A stretch of DNA of 64,000 bases from Umezawaea sp049997955. GTDB taxonomy: Bacteria; Actinomycetota; Actinomycetes; Mycobacteriales; Pseudonocardiaceae. The stretch is from assembly GCA_049997955.1 (NCBI GenBank), contig JAEBDY010000014.1, forward strand, positions 257,020-321,019, given 5' to 3'. The position numbers were made by a program, and so were the translations under genes. The stretch's first letter is position 1. Each line of letters starts with the position of its first letter. Under the pieces are notes generated by a model, which worked only from the letters and a program-made list of their open reading frames with translations, did not search any database and was not told where the DNA came from. Below, piece by piece: positions 57,674 to 64,000 of this stretch.

Positions 57674-57706
57674 CCGAGCCCGCCCCCCGTTCGCGACCGT
57701 CGAAAA

Positions 57707-57729
57707 CTGTCGGACCCCCTCGCTACCGT
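57707..57729 (+). promoter_or_regulatory. RecA-NDp/PafBC-type DNA-damage promoter
   Basis: CTGTCGGAC, eight bases, then TACCGT. This fits the actinobacterial RecA-independent damage promoter pattern TTGTCRGTG-N8-TANNNT (TGTCGG and spacing match; the last two bases of the upstream box differ). It ends six bases before the ATG of the next gene. Confidence 0.6.
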
Positions 57730-57735
57730 GAGGTC

Positions 57736-58374
57736 ATGACCGAGATCCTGTTCCACCCGGCGACGCCGATGCCGGGTCCTGACGCCCGCCTGGCCGAGCT
57801 CGATCTGAAGGTCGAGTACCTGGACCAGGCGATCTGGGCGGGCGTGAACGCGCGCACGTCCGCGCCGCCCCTCGGGCCCACCAACGGGCCGGGGTTGCTC
57901 GACTGGATCCATCGCGTGGGGCGGTTGCGCGAGGTGCTGGTCGGGCAGGGGTGGGAGCGGTACGACCGGTGGAACGCCGGGCTGGTGCAGCACCCGTCCA
58001 AGCCGATCGTGCTCGGGGCGTTGCAGGGGAACAGACATACCGGCGATCCCGGCGCGAAACTGCGCAGCGACTACACGAAGGGGCCCGCGATCACGGCGAT
58101 GACGCGGGACAACGACCACGACCAGTTCAGCCTGTTCTCCGACTTCGAGCAGAGCGGTGGGCTGAAGCTGTGGTTCCTGGTGACGTTCCTGACGATCCGG
58201 AACGGGCGGATGGTGGTGCTGCGGGAGGTGTCGCAACCGGAGCCGACGCCGCAGGGGCAGGTGATCGACCACTGGGCGCACCGGATCACGTTGCCGCCCT
58301 ACGACTTCGGGCCGGTCGCCGACACCACACCGGACGGACCGGCGGAGATCGACTTCACCGTGTCCCTGCGCTGA
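57736..58374 (+). CDS. hypothetical protein (212 aa), damage-promoter gene
   Basis: A soluble protein starting MTEILFHPATPMPGPDARLA. Recognisable segments are LDWIHRVGRLREVLVGQGWE, DYTKGPAITAMTRDNDHDQF and GGLKLWFLVTFLTIRNGRMV, but no family. GAGG precedes the ATG closely. The upstream RecA-NDp-like promoter suggests induction by DNA damage, and it lies next to the ATPase/nuclease cluster. Confidence 0.72.
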   Translation: MTEILFHPATPMPGPDARLAELDLKVEYLDQAIWAGVNARTSAPPLGPTNGPGLLDWIHRVGRLREVLVGQGWERYDRWNAGLVQHPSKPIVLGALQGNRHTGDPGAKLRSDYTKGPAITAMTRDNDHDQFSLFSDFEQSGGLKLWFLVTFLTIRNGRMVVLREVSQPEPTPQGQVIDHWAHRITLPPYDFGPVADTTPDGPAEIDFTVSLR

Positions 58375-58409
58375 CCCCGTCTGGCGGCGGTTCGGAAGGA
58401 GGTACCAGA

Positions 58410-58469
58410 ATGACGCCACCATGCTCACACCTTCCCGTCTCGTCCTGGCGCGCAAGCGGCGTGGGCTGA
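58410..58469 (+). CDS. 19-residue leader ORF before the XRE-ImmA gene
   Basis: The strong GGAAGGAGG site serves ATG 58410, which opens a 19-codon frame (MTPPCSHLPVSSWRASGVG) in a different frame from the main gene. The XRE-ImmA ATG at 58421 lies inside it, 19 bases from the site. This could set a low translation rate for the main protein. Confidence 0.35.
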   Translation: MTPPCSHLPVSSWRASGVG

Positions 58470-59494
58470 CCGCGGCCGACGTGGCGCGGGCCGTCGGGGT
58501 GAGTGCGAGCAGCATCGGCGACTACGAGCACGGCAGGCGTCGGCCCGCCGCGGCGAGGACGGCCGCGTTGGCGCGGGCGCTCGGGTTCCCGGCGGAGTTC
58601 CTGGAGGCACCGGACGAGGCCGAACTGCCGAGCGAGGCCGTCTCGTTCCGGGCGGCCGCCAAGCTGCCCGCCGTGCGGCGGGACGCGGCGGTGGCGGCGG
58701 GCAGGCTGGCGATCGGGTTCAACCGGTGGCTGGAGCGGACGTTCACGCTGCCCGCGCCGGACGTGCCGACGTTGGAGCACCCCGACCCGGAGACCGCCGC
58801 GAGCATGGTGCGCGGCCGCTGGGGGCTGGGCACCGGTCCGGCGCCGATCGTGGTGCACCTGCTGGAGGCGCACGGCGTGCGCGTGTTCTCGCTGCCGGTG
58901 GACTGCGCCGAGGTGGACGCCTTCTCCTTCTGGCACGACGGCACCCCGTACGTGTTCCTCAACCCGACGACGTCCGCCGAGCGCGGCCGGTTCGACGCCG
59001 CCCACGAGCTGGGCCACCTCGTCCTGCACGCAGGTGCCCGACCGGCCGACGCGGAACGGCAGGCGAACACCTTCGCCGGCGCGTTCCTGATGCCCCGCGC
59101 GGGCGTGCTCGCCTCCGTGCCGCACGGCCCGGTCACCGAGCAGGTGCTCACCCACCGCGCCCACTGGCGGGTCTCGGCGCTGGCCCTGACCTACCGCCTG
59201 CGCGACCTCGGCCTGCTCACCGCCGACCAGTACGGCGTCGTCTGCACCGAGCTCAGCAGCCGCGGCTACCGCCTGGCCGAACCGGACGGCCTCACCGCCC
59301 GCGAGGGCTCCCTGCTGCTGACGAAGGTCTTCCGCACCCTGCGCGACCGCGGCACCACCCCGCAGCAGGTCGCCGACGAGCTGCTGCTCGACCCCGCCGA
59401 ACTCACCACGCTCCTGTTCGGCCTGGTCGTCACCGCGCTGCCCGGCGCCCGCCGGACCACCACCCGTCAGGGCAGGCTCACACTGGTCCCCTGA
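58421..59494 (+). CDS. XRE regulator with ImmA/IrrE metallopeptidase domain
   Basis: A 357-residue fusion. Residues 5-60 are a Cro/CI-type helix-turn-helix (LVLARKRRGLTAADVARAVG, VSASSIGDYEHGRRRP). The rest is an ImmA/IrrE domain with the Zn motif HELGH at His195-His199 (AAHELGHLVLH) and QANTFAGAFLMPRAGVLA. Such proteins cleave repressors in phage, mobile-element and damage responses, or act as stress regulators. The short leader frame overlapping its start is unusual. Its 3' end overlaps a convergent gene by 17 bases. Confidence 0.9.
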   Translation: MLTPSRLVLARKRRGLTAADVARAVGVSASSIGDYEHGRRRPAAARTAALARALGFPAEFLEAPDEAELPSEAVSFRAAAKLPAVRRDAAVAAGRLAIGFNRWLERTFTLPAPDVPTLEHPDPETAASMVRGRWGLGTGPAPIVVHLLEAHGVRVFSLPVDCAEVDAFSFWHDGTPYVFLNPTTSAERGRFDAAHELGHLVLHAGARPADAERQANTFAGAFLMPRAGVLASVPHGPVTEQVLTHRAHWRVSALALTYRLRDLGLLTADQYGVVCTELSSRGYRLAEPDGLTAREGSLLLTKVFRTLRDRGTTPQQVADELLLDPAELTTLLFGLVVTALPGARRTTTRQGRLTLVP

Positions 59495-60032
59495 CGGCCC
59501 GCCGCCGCTTCCCCCACAGCGGGAGGATCGGCGGCAGGTCGCTCAGCACCGGCTTCGGCGGCTTCGGGGCCACGTCGCCGTCGTCGTCCCAGCCGCGCCC
59601 GTACTGGTCGGGCAGCTCGCCCCACCCCCAGTAGGGCGTCGGCCCGTCCGGCACGTAGCCGAGCAGCTCCAGCGGGTCCACGCGTTCCGCGCCGACCGTG
59701 CACACGTGCGCCCACTCGTCGCCGAAGTCGAACACGTAGGCGAACTGGTCACCGGGCTTCAGCTTGCCGAACTTGGTCTTGGCGCTGTCCATCGTGCCTT
59801 CGGGCTCGTCCCCGTCCCAGTGGTTCAGCGCGCTGATGCACGCCCCGCCGAACAGGGTGAACATGTGCATGTGGGCCAGGTCCCACCGGGCGAACGCGAC
59901 GTCGACCGCCCTGGCCAGCTGGCCGAACGAGTGCGTCCGCGCCACGACGAAGTCGCGGCCCGGCCTTGGCCAGAACAGCTGTCCACGGCCTTCGACCAGT
60001 TCCACGCGTATCGACAACCAGGTGCGTGCCAC
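59478..60032 (-). CDS. plasmid pRiA4b ORF-3-like protein
   Basis: A 184-residue protein of the pRiA4b ORF-3/IS1096 TnpR-like passenger family, named from plasmids and mobile elements; activity unknown. Typical segments are FARWDLAHMHMFTLFGG, FAYVFDFGDEWAHVCTVG and DGPTPYWGWGELPDQYGRGW. GTG at 60032 has a TATCTT -10 six bases upstream, suggesting a leaderless message. It is convergent with and overlaps the XRE-ImmA gene. Confidence 0.8.
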   Translation of the reverse strand: MARTWLSIRVELVEGRGQLFWPRPGRDFVVARTHSFGQLARAVDVAFARWDLAHMHMFTLFGGACISALNHWDGDEPEGTMDSAKTKFGKLKPGDQFAYVFDFGDEWAHVCTVGAERVDPLELLGYVPDGPTPYWGWGELPDQYGRGWDDDGDVAPKPPKPVLSDLPPILPLWGKRRRAVRGPV

Positions 60033-60085
60033 GGCGACAAGATAGTGGATCTCGAACGGGTGTTTGTCCAACTCGAACGTGTTGA

Positions 60086-60592
60086 CTATTCGCCTGTCGC
60101 GCCGTCGATGCGTTCCCGCAGGAAGTCGGCGTGACCGTTGTGGCGGGCGTACTCCTCCACCATGTGCAGCACGATCCAGCGGAGCGTCACGTCGGAGCCG
60201 TCCCGGCGCTTGGCGGTGGAGTCGAGAGGGGTGGCCGCGACGATGTCCCGCGAGTCGGCGCAGGCGGCACGCCAGGCCGCGAAGACCGCGGCGACGTCGG
60301 GCGAGTCGAGGTCGTCGAAGTCGCCGTCGGGGTTGTCGGGGTCGCTGTAGTACAGCGGCGGCAGGTCCCGACCCCCGACCCGGCGGCCGAACCACGCGCG
60401 CTCGACCTCGGTGAGGTGCCGCACCAGCCCCAGCAGCGACATCCCCGACGGCGGCACGGCCCGGATCCGCAACTGGTCGTCGGTGAGGCCCTCGCACTTC
60501 AGGGCGAGCGTGTCGCGGTGGCGGTCGAGGAAGCCGACGAGGGTGGTGCGCTCGTCGGCCACCGCGGCGGGTTCGGTGCGCGGATCGGTCAC
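60086..60592 (-). CDS. DinB family protein (DUF664)
   Basis: A 168-residue four-helix DinB-fold protein. Metal-binding His residues are in LLGLVRHLTEVERAWFGRR and WIVLHMVEEYARHNGHADFL, and SGMSLLG precedes the first. In actinobacteria such proteins are often mycothiol- or thiol-dependent transferases. GTG start after GGAGGA. Confidence 0.9.
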   Translation of the reverse strand: MTDPRTEPAAVADERTTLVGFLDRHRDTLALKCEGLTDDQLRIRAVPPSGMSLLGLVRHLTEVERAWFGRRVGGRDLPPLYYSDPDNPDGDFDDLDSPDVAAVFAAWRAACADSRDIVAATPLDSTAKRRDGSDVTLRWIVLHMVEEYARHNGHADFLRERIDGATGE

Positions 60593-60629
60593 GGGTGGGT
60601 CCTCCACTGGATGGGCGATCCTGCCGAAA

Positions 60630-61424
60630 CTAACCCCAAACACCCGAGGCGGCAGCGGACTTGACGTAGTCCGCAAACGTTCGCGGCTCCCGCCCGAGCA
60701 CGCGCTGAACACCGTCCGACAGGCGCTCGTCACCTCCCACGGCGATGCGCTCCAGCAGGGCGGTGACCAGTTCCACCAGGTCGTCCGGCATGTCCGAGGC
60801 GCGCAGCGCCGCGCGGAAGTCCGCACCGGACACCGGGACGTAGCGGATCTCCGCGCCGATGGCGGCACCGATCAGGGCGGTGGCGTCCGCGAACGACAGG
60901 GCTTCCGGCCCGGACAGGTCGTGGACCCGACCGGCGTGGCCGGGACCGGTCAGCGCGGCCACGGCGACCTCGGCGATGTCGTCGACGTCGATGAACGGCT
61001 CCAGGCCGTCACCGGTGGGCAGCGCCACCTCCCGGCCGAGGACCATCGGCAGGAACATGTCCTCGTCGAAGTTCTGCGCGAACCACGTCGGCCGCAGGAT
61101 CGTCCAGTCCACGCCGGACTCGCGCACGGCTCTCTCCGCAGGGTCGTCGTCGGGCATGTCCCGCGCGGACAGCAGCACCAAGCGGCGTGCGCCCGCCGTC
61201 ACCGCTTCGCTGACGAACTCCGGCAGTTCGGGGTGGTCGACGCTCGCCGGTGACGGCACGACGTACACAGCGGACACATCGCGCAGCGCGGGCCGCCAGG
61301 TGTCGCGATCGGACCAGTCGAAGCGGACTGCGGAGGAGCGGGACGCTGGACGGGCGGCGGAACCGAGGGCGGCGGCGATGCGGCGGCCGGTCTTCCCGGT
61401 GGCGCCGAGCACGAGGATCGTCAT
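60630..61424 (-). CDS. NmrA-like NAD(P)-binding protein
   Basis: A 264-residue Rossmann-fold protein of the atypical short-chain dehydrogenase (NmrA/NAD(P)H-binding) type. The dinucleotide motif is MTILVLGATGKTGRRIAAAL; LRPTWFAQNFDEDMFLP and FIDVDDIAEVAVAALTGP are characteristic. It may be a quinone or NADPH-sensing reductase; substrate unknown. Confidence 0.87.
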   Translation of the reverse strand: MTILVLGATGKTGRRIAAALGSAARPASRSSAVRFDWSDRDTWRPALRDVSAVYVVPSPASVDHPELPEFVSEAVTAGARRLVLLSARDMPDDDPAERAVRESGVDWTILRPTWFAQNFDEDMFLPMVLGREVALPTGDGLEPFIDVDDIAEVAVAALTGPGHAGRVHDLSGPEALSFADATALIGAAIGAEIRYVPVSGADFRAALRASDMPDDLVELVTALLERIAVGGDERLSDGVQRVLGREPRTFADYVKSAAASGVWG

Positions 61425-61519
61425 GTCCCCAGTCCACCAGCGGACGCGGATGGACTCCATCGTCGAGGAGCCCATCCGCATGTGCGATCGTCCACGGCCG
61501 GTGTGGTAGCTGTGCGGGT

Positions 61520-61855
61520 ATGAACTCCCTCGAAGACCTGCGGGACGCACTGCGCCGGTTCGCGGCGGCCCGCGACTGGGACACTTACCACACGCCCAAG
61601 AACCTGGTGATGGCCTTGTCCGGTGAGGTCGGCGAGCTGACCGACCTCTTCCAGTGGCTGACGCCCGAGGAGGCGGCAAGGGCCATGTCGGACCCGGAGC
61701 TGGCGTGGAACGTCCGCGACGAGCTGGCCGACGTCGTGCACTACCTGGTCAGGTTGGCCGACAAGCTCGACGTCGACCTGGTGGAGGCGGCGTTCGCGAA
61801 GATCGAACGCAACGAGAAGAGGTTCCCCACCGGAGACCTTCGCCCGGTCGAGTGA
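61520..61855 (+). CDS. MazG-like nucleotide pyrophosphohydrolase
   Basis: A 111-residue all-alpha NTP pyrophosphohydrolase of the RS21-C6/DCTPP1 type. KNLVMALSGEVGELTDLFQW carries the ExxE motif and NVRDELADVVHYLVRLAD the second acidic set; Lys/Asn in KIERNEKRFP complete the pattern. Expected to remove damaged or excess (deoxy)nucleoside triphosphates. Confidence 0.92.
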   Translation: MNSLEDLRDALRRFAAARDWDTYHTPKNLVMALSGEVGELTDLFQWLTPEEAARAMSDPELAWNVRDELADVVHYLVRLADKLDVDLVEAAFAKIERNEKRFPTGDLRPVE

Positions 61856-61895
61856 CATGCTCGGTCACTCACTCGGACCAGTTCAGGGGGAAAAC

Positions 61896-62486
61896 GTGAA
61901 CCCGCAGGCGATGAACAAGCTGCACATGCACCAGAAGGTGACCTTCATGGTGAACCGCTACGAGATCTTCGCCGATGACGGCCAGGGCCAGCCGGGGGCC
62001 GTCATCGCGTTCGTCGAGCAGAAGCGCATGGCCTTCAAGGAGCAGGTCACCATCTACACGGACTCGTCGAAGTCGACGGTGCTGGCGAACTTCCGCGCGC
62101 GCAAGGTCATCGACCTGGCCAGCGGGTACGACATCACCGACGGCAACAACCAGCCGATCGGCTTCTTCCGCAAGGACTTCGGCAAGTCGCTGCTGAACTC
62201 GACGTGGCACCTGGACCAGCCGGGTGCGGCGACCGCGACCGGCAAGGAGCGCAGTCAGGGCGTGGCGGTGTTCCGGAGGCTGTGGAACTTCATCCCGTTC
62301 CTCAACAACTTCCCGTTCCCGATGCGCTACCACTTCGACTTCGCCCGCGGCGGGGCTCCGGTGTTCAGCGTCGACAAGAAGACCTGGCTGCGCGACCACT
62401 ACCTCCTGGACGTCCAGGACCCGTACGTCGACCGTCGGGTCGTCATCGCGCAAGCGGTGGCCGTCGACGCGCTCCAGTCCCGCTGA
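61896..62486 (+). CDS. LURP-one/scramblase-like protein
   Basis: A 196-residue tubby-like beta-barrel protein (LURP-one-related or phospholipid scramblase type). KLHMHQKVTFMVNRYEIFAD, VEQKRMAFKEQVTIYTD and WLRDHYLLDVQDPYVDRRVV are typical. Function in bacteria is unknown. GTG start after AGGGGGAAA. Confidence 0.85.
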   Translation: MNPQAMNKLHMHQKVTFMVNRYEIFADDGQGQPGAVIAFVEQKRMAFKEQVTIYTDSSKSTVLANFRARKVIDLASGYDITDGNNQPIGFFRKDFGKSLLNSTWHLDQPGAATATGKERSQGVAVFRRLWNFIPFLNNFPFPMRYHFDFARGGAPVFSVDKKTWLRDHYLLDVQDPYVDRRVVIAQAVAVDALQSR

Positions 62487-62502
62487 GCCGGCTCTCCGCG
62501 AG

Positions 62503-62691
62503 CTAGACGTAGGTGAGCAGCAGCAGGACCAGCGCCACCAGCAGCACGACCCCGAAGAACGCCGCTGCCCACGTAGGCGGGGCAGGTGCCCTCTCCCGAG
62601 CGTGCCTGCCCCGTTTCCGCTTGCGCATCCCGTGTTTCCGCACACCGCGCCACCGCACCGGGGCCTCCAGGTCGACGTTCATGGTGATCAC
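62503..62691 (-). CDS. small basic membrane protein (62 aa)
   Basis: A short protein with a highly basic middle (VRKHGMRKRKRGRHARER) and a C-terminal span (AAAFFGVVLLVALVLLLLTY). Tail-anchored topology with the basic part in the cytoplasm is likely. GTG at 62691 or ATG at 62682 may be the start. Function unknown. Confidence 0.6.
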   Translation of the reverse strand: MITMNVDLEAPVRWRGVRKHGMRKRKRGRHARERAPAPPTWAAAFFGVVLLVALVLLLLTYV

Positions 62692-62802
62692 GTTAGGCAG
62701 CGCGGCCGTTGCCGCTCCCGGACTTCACCCGCTCGCAGCAGACTCGTTGCCCGGTCGGCCGCCCAGGCCGGTTCGGTCGTGACGCAGCGCCACTCCTAAG
62801 GT

Positions 62803-63750
62803 GTGGAGGTGGCAGTCGTCGTGGTGGGAGCGGGAATCGCGGGCCTTGCCTGCGCCAGGTCGTTGACCGAGGCCGGTGTGGCGGTGCGGGTGCTCGAACG
62901 CGGCCGGGTGTGCGGCGGCCGACTGGCGACGAAGCGCTACGACGGCAGGCGCACCGACATCGGCGCCGCCTACTTCACCGTCCAGGACGACGAGTTCGCC
63001 GCGCTGGCCGCACGCTGGCGGGACAGGGGTCTCGTGCGCGAGTGGACGGACACCCTGTCCGTGCTGGACCCGGACGGCGGCCACCAGACCACGGGCCCGA
63101 TGCGCTGGGCCGCCCCGAACGGTCTCCGCTCACTGGCGGAAGACCTCGCCGAGGGCCTGGACGTGACCACCGAACAACCGGTCGAGTGGGTCGAACCGGG
63201 CCTCAAGGTCGACGGTGTCCACGCGGACGCGGTGGTGCTAGCCATGCCCGGCCCCCAGGCGCTGCACGTCCTGCACCCCGAACTGTCCACCGCCCGTGCC
63301 TCGGTCGAAGACCAGGGCTGGCTGGCGTCCCTGGCCGTCACCCTCGTCTTCCCCACACGGGCCTGGTCCGACTTCCACGGCGCGTTCGTCAACGACCACC
63401 CCATCCTGCAAAACGTCTTCGACGACGGCGAACGCCGCGGCGACGGCGCACCGGTCCTGGTCGCCCACACCACCCCGGAGTTCACGGAGCACTACGTGGC
63501 CGACCCCTCAGCCGCGGACGACGAGGTGGAGGCCGCAGTGCGCGCCGTACTGGGGCTGGACGTGCGCGCGGTCACCACACACGTGCACCGCTGGACCTAC
63601 GCCCGCCCCACCAACCCCGCCAAAGCCCCGTTCTACCTCGACGAGCACCACATCGGCATCGCAGGCGACGCCTGGGGCAGCCCTCGCGTGGAAACAGCGT
63701 GGCTTTCGGGCACCTTGCTGGGCAGAGCCCTAGCCGCTCAACTGGCCTGA
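62803..63750 (+). CDS. FAD-dependent amine oxidase-like (renalase type)
   Basis: A 315-residue flavoprotein. VVVVGAGIAGLACARSLTEA and RVLERGRVCGGRLATKRYDG form the FAD-binding N-terminus, RTDIGAAYFTVQDDEFAAL is typical of renalase-like proteins, and IGIAGDAWGSPRVETAWLSG is the C-terminal FAD motif. TAAGGT six bases before a GTG at 62809 suggests that transcription may start there, which would shorten the product by two residues. Confidence 0.9.
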   Translation: MEVAVVVVGAGIAGLACARSLTEAGVAVRVLERGRVCGGRLATKRYDGRRTDIGAAYFTVQDDEFAALAARWRDRGLVREWTDTLSVLDPDGGHQTTGPMRWAAPNGLRSLAEDLAEGLDVTTEQPVEWVEPGLKVDGVHADAVVLAMPGPQALHVLHPELSTARASVEDQGWLASLAVTLVFPTRAWSDFHGAFVNDHPILQNVFDDGERRGDGAPVLVAHTTPEFTEHYVADPSAADDEVEAAVRAVLGLDVRAVTTHVHRWTYARPTNPAKAPFYLDEHHIGIAGDAWGSPRVETAWLSGTLLGRALAAQLA

Positions 63751-63776
63751 CCAGGCCTTACGCGCAGGCCCCGAAA

Positions 63777-63799
63777 CTGTCGGACCCCTCCGCTAGATT
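63777..63799 (+). promoter_or_regulatory. second RecA-NDp/PafBC-type promoter
   Basis: CTGTCGGAC, eight bases, then TAGATT, the same pattern as at 57707-57729. An ATG follows at once (63800) but its frame runs antisense into the terminator and 5S rRNA, so no gene is evident. Confidence 0.5.
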
Positions 63800-63856
63800 A
63801 TGAATCGGGGGATCCTCACCACCAGGGGACCCCTGATCCCACATACCCGTAAACGC

Positions 63857-63901
63857 AAAAAAGCCCTGACGGGGACCCCATCACTGGGATCCCCGCCAGG
63901 G
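63857..63901 (-). terminator. intrinsic terminator of the rRNA operon
   Basis: On the minus strand a stem CCCTG-CGGGGA/TCCCCG-CAGGG with inner CCC/GGG is followed by CTTTTTTG. This is a classic rho-independent terminator just after the 5S rRNA, rare in its T tract for this genome. Confidence 0.9.
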
Positions 63902-63910
63902 AATGATTGC

Positions 63911-64000
63911 CCCGCGGTGACCTACTCTCCCACACCGTCACCAGTGCAGTACCATCGGCGCAAGAGGGCTTAACTACCGGGTTCGGAATGGGACCGGGTG
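63911..64000 (-). rRNA. rrf: 5S ribosomal RNA, 3' part
   Basis: Read on the minus strand the sequence contains GGTCCCATTCCGAACCCGG, GCCGATGGTACTGCA and GTGGGAGAGTAGGTCACCGC, all diagnostic of 5S rRNA. The 5' part lies beyond the window. The exact 3' end is estimated from the CACCGCGGGGC end. It shows that an rRNA operon reads leftward into this window. Confidence 0.93.

Overview
The window is high-GC DNA with strong GC3 coding bias, many GTG/TTG starts, several apparently leaderless genes with a -10 of TANNNT type, and actinobacterial gene families (DUF3000, DUF6319, TIGR04222, coproporphyrin-dependent haem genes). It most resembles a Pseudonocardiaceae chromosome such as Saccharothrix, Actinosynnema or Lentzea; the genus is inference. 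The right edge enters an rRNA operon: the 3' part of a 5S rRNA lies on the minus strand behind a T-tract terminator.

Layout. 0-6 kb: DUF6319 and DUF2238 proteins, a secreted DUF1996 protein and a secreted GH81 beta-1,3-glucanase with a CBM6 domain behind a perfect 18-bp LacI-type operator. 6-10 kb: a divergent methionyl-tRNA synthetase with a Met-rich leader peptide and two competing hairpins, a stand-alone LigD-type polymerase and DUF2277. 10-14.4 kb: a TetR gene divergent from two acyl-CoA dehydrogenases, a MaoC-type hydratase and a hydrolase. 14.4-17.6 kb: a GntR/FCD regulator whose 3' end is tandemly repeated, an asparaginase, and MsrB. 17.7-20.9 kb: two TIGR04222 membrane proteins with Cys/Ser/Gly tails, a DUF692 (MNIO) enzyme and a small partner, a likely membrane-bound RiPP system. 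21-28.5 kb: two paralogous subtilisin-like secreted proteases flanking a lipoprotein.

28.5-36.6 kb: hemE-cgoX-hemQ, then DUF3000, an M19 dipeptidase, an orphan NarL-type response regulator and RNase D. 36.6-39 kb: a MerR-controlled membrane-protein pair with a decayed paralogue. 39-42.6 kb: fadA-fadB under paired operators. 42.6-50 kb: mixed small genes, a vapBC-like toxin-antitoxin pair, DUF72, DUF457, an I36-type inhibitor, a secreted TAP-type peptidase and a MerR regulator. 50-57.4 kb: two SMC/SbcC-like ATPases, an SbcD/YhaO-like phosphoesterase and two paralogous small proteins, with near-identical promoter blocks at both ends. 57.7-63.8 kb: a hypothetical gene with a DNA-damage-type promoter, an XRE-ImmA protein, a pRiA4b ORF-3-like protein, DinB, NmrA-like, MazG-like, LURP-like and FAD oxidoreductase genes.

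The two most system-like regions are the TIGR04222-MNIO cluster and the dual-ATPase/nuclease cluster. The non-coding DNA also holds a roughly 110-bp dispersed stem-loop element present twice, with a conserved core and flanks but different, still complementary, outer stems.
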